A stretch of 64,000 nt of DNA, from the NCBI RefSeq assembly GCF_018760785.1, contig NZ_JAHHZO010000007.1:186001-250000 (forward strand). Direction: 5' to 3'. Below are positions 43,843 to 52,477 of this stretch, piece by piece (the first letter of the stretch is position 1; each line of letters starts with the position of its first letter). A model generated the notes under the pieces. That model saw only the letters and a program-made list of their open reading frames with translations. It was not told where the DNA came from and searched no databases. This stretch comes from Rhizobium sp. CSW-27. GTDB taxonomy: Bacteria > Pseudomonadota > Alphaproteobacteria > Rhizobiales > Rhizobiaceae. The position numbers and the translations under genes were made by a program.

Positions 43843-44514
43843 ATGTCCGAAAATGCCTTCTACAAGCTGCGCGATGAGATCGAGAACGGCATCGTGACGG
43901 GCGAGTTCGAGCCGGGCGAACGCCTGGATGAAACACAGCTGGCGGCGCGGTTCAGCGTGTCGCGTACGCCGATCCGCGAGGCGCTGATGCAGCTGAGCGC
44001 AATCGGCCTCGTCGAGATCCGTCCGCGCCGTGGCGCCTGCGTCATCGACCATCCGCCACAATATGTGTTCGAGATGTTCGAGGTAATGGGCGAACTGGAG
44101 GCAATGGCCGGTGCGCTGGCCGCCCGCCGGCACACCGATGCCGACCGGGAAGCACTGTCGAGCTCGCATGAGCGCTGCCTGGCTTCGGCAGCCAGCGGCG
44201 ATACCGATGCCTACTACTATGACAACGAACTGTTCCACCATGCGATTTACAGCGCCAGCCACAGCGCCTTCCTGAAGGACCAGTGCATCGCCCTGCACCG
44301 ACGGCTGCGGCCCTACCGGCGCCTGCAGTTGCGGGTGCGCAATCGCATGCAGACCTCGGTCCGGGAGCATGGCGCGATCGTCGATGCCATTCTGGCCGGA
44401 GACGCCGAGGAAGCCCGCGCCCTGCTGCGCAGCCATATCGTCGTCCAGGGCGACCGCTTCAGCGATCTGGTGGCGGGAATCCAGTCGATGAAGATGCAGA
44501 CCAGGGCGCGCTGA
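43843..44514 (+). CDS. GntR-family regulator with FCD domain (MatR/GtrA type), malonate operon
   Basis: The 223-residue protein has an N-terminal winged helix (LRDEIENGIVTGEFEPGERL; ARFSVSRTPIREALMQLSAIG) and an all-helical FCD ligand domain with the metal-binding pattern DNELFHHAIYSASHSAFL and REHGAIVDAILAGDAEEARALLRSHI. It is divergent from matPQMAB with a palindrome between, so it should be the malonate-responsive regulator, the counterpart of GtrA in S. meliloti or MatR in R. leguminosarum. Confidence 0.9.
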   Translation: MSENAFYKLRDEIENGIVTGEFEPGERLDETQLAARFSVSRTPIREALMQLSAIGLVEIRPRRGACVIDHPPQYVFEMFEVMGELEAMAGALAARRHTDADREALSSSHERCLASAASGDTDAYYYDNELFHHAIYSASHSAFLKDQCIALHRRLRPYRRLQLRVRNRMQTSVREHGAIVDAILAGDAEEARALLRSHIVVQGDRFSDLVAGIQSMKMQTRAR

Positions 44515-44544
44515 GGCCTTTGCGGCAGGCCGGATAATGGCCGC

Positions 44545-44758
44545 TCATCGCGTCGGATAGTCGCTGAAGGCCAGCGCGAGGAAGATCAGCAGCAAGGTGG
44601 AGGCGGCAAGGGCTGATGCGAAACCAGCCGACCATCGTGCTATGGCCCGATTCCGCATAGCCGCCGAGAAACACGAAGAGCCCCGCCACGCCGAGGACGA
44701 GCAACAGCACGATGAAGCGCAGGCGCGTGTCTGCCGATGCGGCGAAGATCTGCGCCAA
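44545..44758 (-). pseudogene. Small two-helix membrane protein gene disrupted by one extra base
   Basis: The frame opens at TTG 44758 (GAGGGG about 5-6 bases upstream) with MAQIFAASADTRLRFIVLLL and a membrane helix, and reads sensibly to TMVGWF near residue 46. From there the coding signal passes to the next frame, which gives ASALAASTLLLIFLALAFSDYPTR and a TGA at 44545. Removing one base from the AAA run at 44621-44623 (TTT on the coding strand) fuses both halves into an intact 70-residue, two-helix protein. The span of 214 bp equals 71 codons plus one base. It could be a recent mutation or a sequencing error in a homopolymer. Function unknown. Confidence 0.55.
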
Positions 44759-44957
44759 AGCAGCCCCTCGAATCGTGTCCTCTCAGGCGGCGACCGGCAG
44801 CGACCGCCAAGGATCCAGGAACGGCTGCAATTGTAGCAGCTGCAGTCCGGCGCGGTGTGCAACGGATGCTTGAGGTGGCGGGCCATCGCGGATAACCTCT
44901 GCGCTGCGTCGTGATGGACCGGTCGCATGGGCAGACTGCTGTTGTCGGGGGACGAGG
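44759..44957. promoter_or_regulatory. Divergent region between the broken small gene and the HWE kinase
   Basis: About 200 bp that should contain promoters for both directions. No gene is supported in it. A GGGGACGAGG stretch just before 44958 can serve as the ribosome-binding site of the kinase. No clear -35/-10 pair or palindrome was identified. Confidence 0.35.
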
Positions 44958-46604
44958 ATGAAGAGACGTCTGGCAGCGATGACGCTGATCGCGCTGCTCC
45001 CGGCGCTTGCCATGCTGGCCTATAACGAGCTGAGCCTCAGGCAGGAACGGCAGCTTGAGGTGCATGAACAGGCCGTGCGCTTCTCCCGGCAGGTTTCGAT
45101 GGAGATCGAGGCCATTCTGGAAGGCATCAGGGGACTTCTGATCGCGGCCGCGGCGATCCCGGCCGTTGCGGGGGGTGAGCCGGACGCCTGCGACGTGACG
45201 TTGAAGGCCGTTTCGGCGAGACTGGACGCCTTCGTCGGCAATCTGGTGGTGCTGGACCGGAACGGCAGGTTGCTGTGCGACAGCCTCAACTGGCCGACCG
45301 GCACCGATTTCTCCGACCGCGATTACGTGCAGCGCGCCCTGGCGACGGACGATATCGTGATCGGCGGCTATACGATCGCCCGCGTGTCGAACCGCGCCGT
45401 GCTGCCGGTGGCCCTGCGCCTGAGCCGCGACAAGGAGACGGTGGGCGTGATCATGACAGGGCTGAGGCTCGACTGGCTGCAGCAGCGCCTGTTCCTGCGC
45501 GATGTGCCCTCCGGAGGCTCCGTCACGGTCTCGGATCGCGACGGCGTCATCGTCGCCCGCAATCCGTATCCCGAATCCTTTGTGGGAACCGTCATTCCCG
45601 AGCGGTATCGCCCGCTCGTCACGGCGGCGTCGCCCGGCTCCATCGAAGTCGTCAGTCAGGATGGGACGGTGCGCATTCTCGGCTATCAGCCCGTCTCGGC
45701 CAAGAACCCGCTCTATGTCAGCGCAGGAATTGCACGCGATACGGCCTTCGCGCCCCTCGATGCGGCGGCGCTGACCGGCATCGTCCTGATCTTCGCCGGC
45801 TGCCTCGCCGCCTTCCTGGCTGCCATCTATGTCGGCCAGCGCTTCATCGTCGATCCGGTTCATCAGATTGTCAGGACCGTAACGCGCTGGCGCGACGGCG
45901 ACCTTGGCGCACGCACCGGGATGAGGCCCGAACGCGGAGAACTGGGGCTGGTCGGCGCCTCCGTTGACGGTCTGCTCGACGAGGTCGACCGCCAGCGCCG
46001 CATTTCCGCGCAGGCGGAGGAAAAGCGCAGGCTCATGGCGCGGGAACTGTCTCACCGGGTCAAGAACACGCTTTCGGTCATCCAGGCCATCGTGCGGCAG
46101 ACTTTCCGCGGCCAGAACGAGCAGATCGCTTCTTTTCAGAAGCGGCTGGTGGCGCTGGCCGGCGGCTATGATCTGCTGCTCTCGGAGGATGCGCAGGGCG
46201 CCTCGCTGAGCGAACTGATCGAAAGCGTGATGCGGCCGCTGCGCGACCTGGATGACGGTGCAGTCCGCATTTCCGGTCCCGACTGCGTGCTCGATGCGGA
46301 ACTGGCGGTCGCGCTGTCTCTCATCCTGCACGAACTGGGCACCAATGCCCTGAAATACGGCGCTCTTTCCGTGCCCGAAGGCCATCTTTCCATATGCTGG
46401 GAAGTGGAGGATGACCGCTTGAAGCTGACCTGGGCGGAACGGGGCGGGCCGGATGTGGTGGAAAGCCAGCGCGAGGGCTTCGGCTCCCGCCTGATCCGCC
46501 TGGCCGTTCCGGCCAGTCACGACCCGCAGATCGTCAACGACCTCGCCCCGCAGGGGTTGACCTTCCGCATCGACGTCCGCCTTTCGCCGCGCAAGGGCGT
46601 CTAG
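44958..46604 (+). CDS. HWE-family sensor histidine kinase with periplasmic Cache-type domain
   Basis: The 548-residue protein has an N-terminal membrane helix (about 5-22), a dCache-like periplasmic sensor (about 30-268; LVVLDRNGRLLCDSLNWP, FSDRDYVQRAL, GYTIARVSNRAVLPVA), a second helix (about 271-292), HAMP, and a HWE kinase core. The phosphoacceptor is His366 in ELSHRVKNTLSVIQAIVRQ, and the ATPase domain has LHELGTNALKYGALS and the WxE motif in LTWAERGGP that gives the family its name. These kinases are frequent in rhizobia, often in general-stress or light/chemical sensing. No response regulator adjoins it. Confidence 0.9.
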   Translation: MKRRLAAMTLIALLPALAMLAYNELSLRQERQLEVHEQAVRFSRQVSMEIEAILEGIRGLLIAAAAIPAVAGGEPDACDVTLKAVSARLDAFVGNLVVLDRNGRLLCDSLNWPTGTDFSDRDYVQRALATDDIVIGGYTIARVSNRAVLPVALRLSRDKETVGVIMTGLRLDWLQQRLFLRDVPSGGSVTVSDRDGVIVARNPYPESFVGTVIPERYRPLVTAASPGSIEVVSQDGTVRILGYQPVSAKNPLYVSAGIARDTAFAPLDAAALTGIVLIFAGCLAAFLAAIYVGQRFIVDPVHQIVRTVTRWRDGDLGARTGMRPERGELGLVGASVDGLLDEVDRQRRISAQAEEKRRLMARELSHRVKNTLSVIQAIVRQTFRGQNEQIASFQKRLVALAGGYDLLLSEDAQGASLSELIESVMRPLRDLDDGAVRISGPDCVLDAELAVALSLILHELGTNALKYGALSVPEGHLSICWEVEDDRLKLTWAERGGPDVVESQREGFGSRLIRLAVPASHDPQIVNDLAPQGLTFRIDVRLSPRKGV

Positions 46605-47530
46605 CTGGCTTCCCGCCGGGAGGGCGGCGCAAGGCTTGCATACATGCCGCTGGTTCGAAAATCGCTGGGATTGGTTCCGTAGAGACGGCGGAACACCTTG
46701 GAGAAATAGTTCGGATCCTCGAAGCCGCAAAGGGCGGCCACTTCCTTGATCGGCATGTCGGCCGTCTTGGTCAGAAGCTTGGCGGCGCGGCGCAGACGCT
46801 TCTGCAGCACGAATTCCGCCGGCGGAAGGCCTTCGCTATTGGCGAATATGCGCGAAAAATGGGCGCGACTGAGGCCCGCGACCTCTGCGAGATCCGCAAC
46901 GCTCAGCCGCTGGTCGAGATTGTTTTCGATATGCGCCAGCACATGCTGCAGCGTCCGGTATTCCTGCGCAAAGGTCGGGTGCGAGCCGAAGACGTCGTCA
47001 TACAGCACCATGGCCGCCTCGTAGGCGATGGCCGAGGCGGCGCCCGGCGTTTCGCCGCCGGTCATCAGCCGGTGGCAGCAATGGGCCAGATGGTCGATCG
47101 TCGCCGGCTGCAGGCGCAGCACCGGGCCGGCGATGGACAGGATCAGGCGATGGATGCGCAGGGCTTCCTCGCCGTTCATCGACATCCAGAAGAAATCCCA
47201 GCGGTCACCCTTCTCCAGCCAGTAGCGGTGATTGTGGGGAATGAGCAGCAGCAGCGTCTCCCCCGGCTTCAACTGCATGGTGCGGCTTTCGTAGCGCAGG
47301 TTGCCGCGCCCGCCGATGGTGTGCTGCAGCACCGTGAAGGGGGCAAGGCCGCGCTTGCGACCGTCCCAGTCATAGGTCACGTCCGTGCGGATTTCATAGC
47401 CGGCGCTGGTCGGCATGGTGTGCAGGGTCTGACGCCCGCGGGGAAGGGAAACTGTGCGCATGGCCGGGCCTTCATCCACGAGATCCTGGAGCACAAAATT
47501 ACCCATGAAAGCATAATCCTTCTCTGTCAC
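46601..47530 (-). CDS. agpT: AraC-family activator of the alpha-galactoside operon
   Basis: The 309-residue protein has an N-terminal cupin-type sensor domain (TMQLKPGETLLLLIPHNHRYW) and a C-terminal pair of AraC helix-turn-helix motifs (LSVADLAEVAGLSRAHFSRIF; PIKEVAALCGFEDPNYFSKVF). It is divergent from alpha-galactosidase and transport genes. In S. meliloti the AraC-like AgpT at the same position activates these genes in response to alpha-galactosides. Its 3' end overlaps the convergent HWE kinase gene by 4 bp, a sign of compact convergent packing. Confidence 0.87.
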   Translation of the reverse strand: MTEKDYAFMGNFVLQDLVDEGPAMRTVSLPRGRQTLHTMPTSAGYEIRTDVTYDWDGRKRGLAPFTVLQHTIGGRGNLRYESRTMQLKPGETLLLLIPHNHRYWLEKGDRWDFFWMSMNGEEALRIHRLILSIAGPVLRLQPATIDHLAHCCHRLMTGGETPGAASAIAYEAAMVLYDDVFGSHPTFAQEYRTLQHVLAHIENNLDQRLSVADLAEVAGLSRAHFSRIFANSEGLPPAEFVLQKRLRRAAKLLTKTADMPIKEVAALCGFEDPNYFSKVFRRLYGTNPSDFRTSGMYASLAPPSRREAS

Positions 47531-47705
47531 CTCGGGAAAATATACGCATAATCAGTTTCCGAGGAGAAGCCAGAGAAAGAGACGGATCGGAACGTTGAGG
47601 CAAAGGCCAGCCTTTGCTGCGGTTTTGCGTGCAAACCTATGCGTTTCCTGCACAGGAATCGCCCGCTTTCGTCATGGCTTGGAATTCGCAAGGAGGATGC
47701 GACGG
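47531..47705. promoter_or_regulatory. Divergent control region of agpT and the agaL1-agp operon
   Basis: The 175-bp region carries the inverted repeat GCAAAGG-CCAG-CCTTTGC (47600-47617, perfect 7-bp arms). Downstream lies the direct-like pair TGCGTGCAAACC and ATGCGTTTCC. AraC-type activators typically use direct repeats beside the -35 box; the GCAAAGG repeat is the best defined element but its reader is not known. A strong AAGGAGGA lies before the agaL1 start. Confidence 0.5.
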
Positions 47706-49172
47706 ATGAGTTTCAAAATTGCTATCATCGGCGCCGGCAGCGTCGGCTTCACCAAGAAGCTGTTCACCGACATCCTGTGCGTGCCGGAATTTCGGGATGT
47801 CGAATTTGCGTTGACCGACATCAGTGAGCACAATCTCGGCATGATCCGCGAGATTCTGGAGTGCATCGTCGAGGCGAACGGCCTGCCGACCCGCGTCACC
47901 GCCACCACGGATCGCCGCCGCGCTCTGGAAGGTGCGCGCTACATCATCAGCTGCGTGCGCGTCGGCGGGCTTGAGGCCTATGCGGAGGATATCCGCATTC
48001 CGCTGAAATACGGGATCGACCAGTGCGTCGGCGACACGATCTGCGCCGGTGGCATTCTCTACGGCCAGCGCAACATCCCGGTGATCTTGGATTTCTGCAA
48101 GGACATCCGCGAGGTGGCTGCACCGGACGCGAAGTTCCTGAACTATGCCAACCCGATGGCGATGAACACCTGGGCTGCCATCGAATATGGCAGGGTCGAT
48201 GCGATCGGCCTTTGCCACGGCGTGCAGCATGGGGCGGAGCAGATCGCTGAAGTATTGGGTGCCGCCTCGGTGAAGGAACTGGATTACATCTGCTCCGGCA
48301 TCAACCACCAGACTTGGTTCATCGACCTGAAACTGAATGGCCGCAGGATCGGCAAGGACGAGCTGATTGCCGCCTTCGAGGCGCATCCGGTCTATTCGCA
48401 GCAGGAAAAGCTGCGCATCGACGTGCTGAAGCGGTTCGGTTTCTATTCCACCGAAAGCAACGGTCATCTGTCCGAATATCTGCCCTGGTATCGCAAGCGT
48501 CCGGACGAGATCACCCGCTGGATCGACATGTCCGACTGGATTCACGGCGAGACGGGCGGCTATCTGCGTCACTCGACGGAAACGCGCAACTGGTTTGAGA
48601 CGGAATTCCCGCAATTCCTGGAGCAGGCGAAGACGCCGATCGATCCGGCCCGTCGCTCGAACGAACACGCCAGCCACATTCTTGAAGCGCTGGAAACCGG
48701 CCGGGTCTATCGCGGCCACTTCAATGTCAGAAATACCGGCGTGATCACCAATCTGCCGGCCGATGCGATCATCGAATCGCCCGGTTTCGTCGACCGCTTC
48801 GGCATCAACATGGTGTCGGGCATCACGCTGCCGGAAGCATGCGTCGCCACCTGCATGGCCTCCATCAACGTGCAGCGCATGTCGGTGCATGCGGCCGTCA
48901 CCGGCGATATCGCTCTCCTGAAGCTTGCCGTGCTGCACGACCCGCTGGTCGGCGCCGTCGCGACGCCCGAGGAGGTCTGGCAGATGGTTGATGAGATGGT
49001 GGTCGCCCAGGCGCGCTGGCTGCCGCAATATGCCGATGCGGTTCCCGCCGCGCAGGAGCGTCTTGCGCGGTCTCGGGTGACGACGCGCGACTGGGCCGGG
49101 GCGGCGCGCCGCCAGGTGCGATCGATTGAGGAATTGCGGGCCGAGAAGGCCGCGCTGAAGGCGGCCGGCTGA
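47706..49172 (+). CDS. agaL1: Alpha-galactosidase, glycoside hydrolase family 4 (first copy)
   Basis: ATG 47706, preceded by AAGGAGGA, gives 488 residues. GH4 features are the N-terminal Rossmann motif IIGAGSVGFTKKLF for NAD+, the NYANPMAMNTWA signature, and metal ligands Cys170 in IGLCHGVQH and His201 in SGINHQTWF. GH4 enzymes cleave glycosides through an NAD+-dependent oxidation-elimination mechanism with Mn2+ and act in the cytoplasm. It should release galactose from imported melibiose, raffinose or related sugars. The first gene of the agp operon. Confidence 0.9.
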   Translation: MSFKIAIIGAGSVGFTKKLFTDILCVPEFRDVEFALTDISEHNLGMIREILECIVEANGLPTRVTATTDRRRALEGARYIISCVRVGGLEAYAEDIRIPLKYGIDQCVGDTICAGGILYGQRNIPVILDFCKDIREVAAPDAKFLNYANPMAMNTWAAIEYGRVDAIGLCHGVQHGAEQIAEVLGAASVKELDYICSGINHQTWFIDLKLNGRRIGKDELIAAFEAHPVYSQQEKLRIDVLKRFGFYSTESNGHLSEYLPWYRKRPDEITRWIDMSDWIHGETGGYLRHSTETRNWFETEFPQFLEQAKTPIDPARRSNEHASHILEALETGRVYRGHFNVRNTGVITNLPADAIIESPGFVDRFGINMVSGITLPEACVATCMASINVQRMSVHAAVTGDIALLKLAVLHDPLVGAVATPEEVWQMVDEMVVAQARWLPQYADAVPAAQERLARSRVTTRDWAGAARRQVRSIEELRAEKAALKAAG

Positions 49173-49200
49173 GGAGCGGCCGCCGGAGCAGAGCGGGGAC

Positions 49201-49221
49201 TGCGGAAGGAGGAGTTCCGCA
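49201..49221 (+). terminator. Small hairpin between agaL1 and agpA
   Basis: TGCGGAA (49201-49207) pairs with TTCCGCA (49215-49221) around a 7-base loop. It is 28 bases after the agaL1 stop and has no T tract; a weak attenuator or processing site is the most that can be suggested. Confidence 0.3.
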
Positions 49222-49282
49222 ATCCTGTCGATGACGAGGAGCGGCGCGCCCAAGGCGACGCCGAAAGGGAGGAATGGGAAGC

Positions 49283-51370
49283 ATGCAACATCACCGAAAG
49301 ATCAGCAGGATTGCAGCGCTCAGCCTTGGCGTCTCTGTCTTTGGGCTTCAGGCGCAAGCCTTCGAGACGAGCCCGCCGCCGGAGCCGCCACCGTTTCCGG
49401 CGCAGGGCAAGATCACCTATGTGCCGCGTGACTCCATCCTGGAATTCAAGGCCCTGCCGTCCTACAGCGAGCCGGATTGGGTGGTTGAAAAGTTCGAGAA
49501 GACCGGCAAGCTGCCGCCGCTGAAGGAGCGCCTGCCGGAAGAACCGCTCGTCTACAAGACCGGCAACATGCCGGATGGCATCGGCGTCTACGGCGATACC
49601 ATGCGCCACGTCATTGGCGGGCGTCCGGAAGGATGGAACTACATGGCCGGCCAGAATCAGGGCTGGGGCGGCATCGACATCGCGCTTTCCGAATGCCTGA
49701 CGCGCACGGCACCGCTGTTCCAGGTGGATGCCAAGGATACCGAACCGCTGCCGAACCTTGCCAGGAGCTGGGAGTGGGCCGCCGATGGCCACAAGCTGAC
49801 CATGCATCTGGTGAAGGGTGCGAAGTGGTCCGATGGCGTTGCCTTCACCGCCGATGACGTGATGTTCTACTGGGAAGACGGCGTTCTCGACCCCAATGTC
49901 TCGCCGCTCGGCGGTGGTGCCTCGCCGGAAGCCTTCGGCGAGGGCACGACGCTGCGCAAGGTGGATGACTACACGGTCGAATGGACCTTCAAGGCAGCCT
50001 TCCCGAAGCAGTATCTCTACACCATGGCCTATCCGAACTTCTGCCCCGGACCGGCCCATATCCTGAAGCCGCAGCACCCGAAATATTCGAAGAACACCTA
50101 TAACCAATTCAAGAACGCCTTTCCGCCGGAATACATGAACATGCCGGTGATGGGTGCCTGGGTGCCGGTGGAATACCGCCCGGACGACATCATCGTGATG
50201 CGGCGCAACCCCTACTACTGGAAGGTCGACGAGAAGGGCCAGCAGTTGCCCTATCTCAACGAGATGCACTACAAGCTCTCCACCTGGGCGGATCGTGACG
50301 TGCAGGCGGTCGCAGGTTCCGGCGATATTTCCAACCTGGAGCAGCCGGAGAACTTCGTTGCCTCGCTGAAGCGTGCCGCCGAACCGAGCGCACCGGCACG
50401 CCTCGCCTTCGGCCCGCGCCTGATCGGCTACAGCCTGCTGATGAATTTTTCCGCCAATGGCTGGGGTTCGCCGGACGAACGCGAACAGGCGGTGCGCGAG
50501 CTGAACCGCAACCTGGAATTCCGCCAGGCCGTGACGTCCGCCATCGACCGAAAGGCCGTCGGAGACAGTCTGGTCAAGGGACCTTTTACGGCCATCTATC
50601 CCGGCGGGCTTTCCTCCGGCACCAGCTTCTATGACCGCGCCTCGACCGTCTACTACCCGTATGATCTGGAAGAAGCCAAGGCGACGCTGAAGAGGATCGG
50701 TCTCGTCGATACCGACAATGACGGCTTCGTCAACTTCCCCAAGGGCACGGCAGGCGGCAGGAATGTCGAGATCGTGCTGCTGGTCAACAACAGCTACACG
50801 ACCGACAAGAGCCTGGCGGAAGGGCTGGTCGGGCATATGGCGAAGCTTGGTATCCGCGTCATCATCAATGCGCTTGATTCCAACCAGCGCGACGACGCCC
50901 ATTTTGCAGGGCGCTTCGACTGGGCGGTGCGGCGCAACAGCTCGGAACTGGCTTCCGTGGTGCAGAACACCGAGCAACTGGCTCCGGTCGGTCCCCGCAC
51001 CAGCTGGAACCACCGCGCACCGGAAGGCAAGGCACTCGACATCCTGCCCTTCGAAAAGCAGATGGTCGATCTGGTGACCCGCTTCATCGCTTCGCAGGAC
51101 AATACCGAACGGGCAGAGCTGATGAAACAGTACCAGAAGCTATACACGCGAAATCTCTACACCGTCGGACTGACGGAATATCCGGGCGCCCTGATCATCA
51201 ACAAGCGCTTCTCCAACATCCCCCCGGGAACGCCGATCTACATGTTCAACTGGGCTGAAGACGCCATCATGCGCGAGCGGGTCTGGGTCGCTGCCGACAG
51301 GCAGGGCAAATACGAACTCTATCCGCAGCAGCTTCCCGGTAAGCCCGGCGAAAGCGGTCCGATCAACTAG
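49283..51370 (+). CDS. agpA: ABC importer substrate-binding protein for alpha-galactosides
   Basis: ATG 49283 has GGAGG at proper distance (an earlier ATG at 49274 lies too close to it), giving 695 residues. A signal peptide ends near LQAQA-FE. Despite the sugar substrate it belongs to the peptide-type cluster-C binding proteins: ARSWEWAADGHKLTMHLVKGAKWSDG and YPGGLSSGTSFYDR are characteristic. At nearly 700 residues it is longer than DppA (about 535), matching AgpA of S. meliloti, which is required for melibiose and raffinose uptake. Confidence 0.9.
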   Translation: MQHHRKISRIAALSLGVSVFGLQAQAFETSPPPEPPPFPAQGKITYVPRDSILEFKALPSYSEPDWVVEKFEKTGKLPPLKERLPEEPLVYKTGNMPDGIGVYGDTMRHVIGGRPEGWNYMAGQNQGWGGIDIALSECLTRTAPLFQVDAKDTEPLPNLARSWEWAADGHKLTMHLVKGAKWSDGVAFTADDVMFYWEDGVLDPNVSPLGGGASPEAFGEGTTLRKVDDYTVEWTFKAAFPKQYLYTMAYPNFCPGPAHILKPQHPKYSKNTYNQFKNAFPPEYMNMPVMGAWVPVEYRPDDIIVMRRNPYYWKVDEKGQQLPYLNEMHYKLSTWADRDVQAVAGSGDISNLEQPENFVASLKRAAEPSAPARLAFGPRLIGYSLLMNFSANGWGSPDEREQAVRELNRNLEFRQAVTSAIDRKAVGDSLVKGPFTAIYPGGLSSGTSFYDRASTVYYPYDLEEAKATLKRIGLVDTDNDGFVNFPKGTAGGRNVEIVLLVNNSYTTDKSLAEGLVGHMAKLGIRVIINALDSNQRDDAHFAGRFDWAVRRNSSELASVVQNTEQLAPVGPRTSWNHRAPEGKALDILPFEKQMVDLVTRFIASQDNTERAELMKQYQKLYTRNLYTVGLTEYPGALIINKRFSNIPPGTPIYMFNWAEDAIMRERVWVAADRQGKYELYPQQLPGKPGESGPIN

Positions 51371-51390
51371 CTCCTCCCTGAAAAGCACTC

Positions 51391-51413
51391 CGGCCGCGTG
51401 TGATGCGCGGCCG
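51391..51413 (+). terminator. Strong hairpin between agpA and agpB
   Basis: CGGCCGCG (51391-51398) and CGCGGCCG (51406-51413) form a perfect 8-bp GC stem with a 7-base loop, 21 bases after the agpA stop. No T tract follows, so it likely protects the agpA message or reduces read-through, raising binding protein over permease. Confidence 0.5.
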
Positions 51414-51468
51414 GGCGGAACGATCGAACGGCCGCGCGACGTGGCCCTCGCAAGGCAGAGAGGATATC

Positions 51469-52476
51469 ATGCTGCGATTTCTCCTGATGCGGATTGCCTC
51501 GGCCGTGCCGGTGCTGCTGATCCTGAGCATCGTTACTTTTGCGATCATCCAGGCGCCGCCCGGCGATTATGCCGATTACATCCGCGCGCAGCTTATGAAC
51601 CAGGGCGGCGCCTCCTTTGAACAGGCCGAAGCCCAGGCGCAGGCCTACCGGGTCGAGCACGGTCTCGATCAGCCGATGGTCGTGCAGTATTTCAACTGGG
51701 TCGGCGGTATCGTGACCCGCGGCGATTTCGGCTTCAGCTTCTATTACAACAAGCCGGTGGCGGAGGTCGTGGGCGAACGGTTGCCGCGAACGCTGGCGCT
51801 GGCGCTGGTGTGCCACATCCTCGCCTCGCTGCTCGGCATCGCCTTCGGCATCTGGGCAGCGACGCGACAATACTCCTGGGTCGACAATCTTCTGTCCGCC
51901 GTCTCCTTCCTCGGCATGACCGTGCCGCGTTTCCTGATGGCGCTGGTCCTGGTCTATCTGATGGTCTTTCATTTCGACGTGTCTGAGATCGGCAGCTTCT
52001 TTTCGCCGCAATATGGCGGGGCACCCTGGTCCTGGGCGAAGTTCGCCGACCTCGTGCAGCATGTCTGGCCGGTGGTTGCCATCGCCGTGTTCGGCGGGCT
52101 TGCCTATAACATGCGGGTGATGCGCGGCAACCTGCTTGATACGCTGAATGCGCAGTATATCGAGACCGCACGCGCCAAGGGCCTTTCGGAAGGAGCCGTG
52201 ATCCTGCGCCACGCGGTGCCGAACGCACTGCACCCGCTCGTCATGTATCAGGGCGTGGTGCTGCCCTACATGCTGAGCGGCGAGATCGAGACCGCGATCA
52301 TCTTCGCCCTGCCGACCGTCGGCCCTGCCATCGTCGGCTCCATGGCGGTGGGCGATGTCTATGTGACGGCAACCTTCATGATGGTGCTCGCGGCAACGCT
52401 GGTGGTCGGCAACATCATTGCCGACATGCTGCTGGCGCTGCTCGACCCGCGCGTGCGCGAATCCGGGAGAGCGTGA
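51469..52476 (+). CDS. agpB: ABC importer permease for alpha-galactosides, DppB type
   Basis: ATG 51469, with GAGAGGA upstream, gives 335 residues. The protein has the DppB pattern: a first helix (MLRFLLMRIASAVPVLLIL), periplasmic segment GIVTRGDFGFSFYYNKPVAEV, helices, and coupling loop ARAKGLSEGAVILRHAVPNALHPLV. It pairs with agpC to form the channel; agpC starts one base after its stop. Confidence 0.9.
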   Translation: MLRFLLMRIASAVPVLLILSIVTFAIIQAPPGDYADYIRAQLMNQGGASFEQAEAQAQAYRVEHGLDQPMVVQYFNWVGGIVTRGDFGFSFYYNKPVAEVVGERLPRTLALALVCHILASLLGIAFGIWAATRQYSWVDNLLSAVSFLGMTVPRFLMALVLVYLMVFHFDVSEIGSFFSPQYGGAPWSWAKFADLVQHVWPVVAIAVFGGLAYNMRVMRGNLLDTLNAQYIETARAKGLSEGAVILRHAVPNALHPLVMYQGVVLPYMLSGEIETAIIFALPTVGPAIVGSMAVGDVYVTATFMMVLAATLVVGNIIADMLLALLDPRVRESGRA

Positions 52477-52477
52477 G

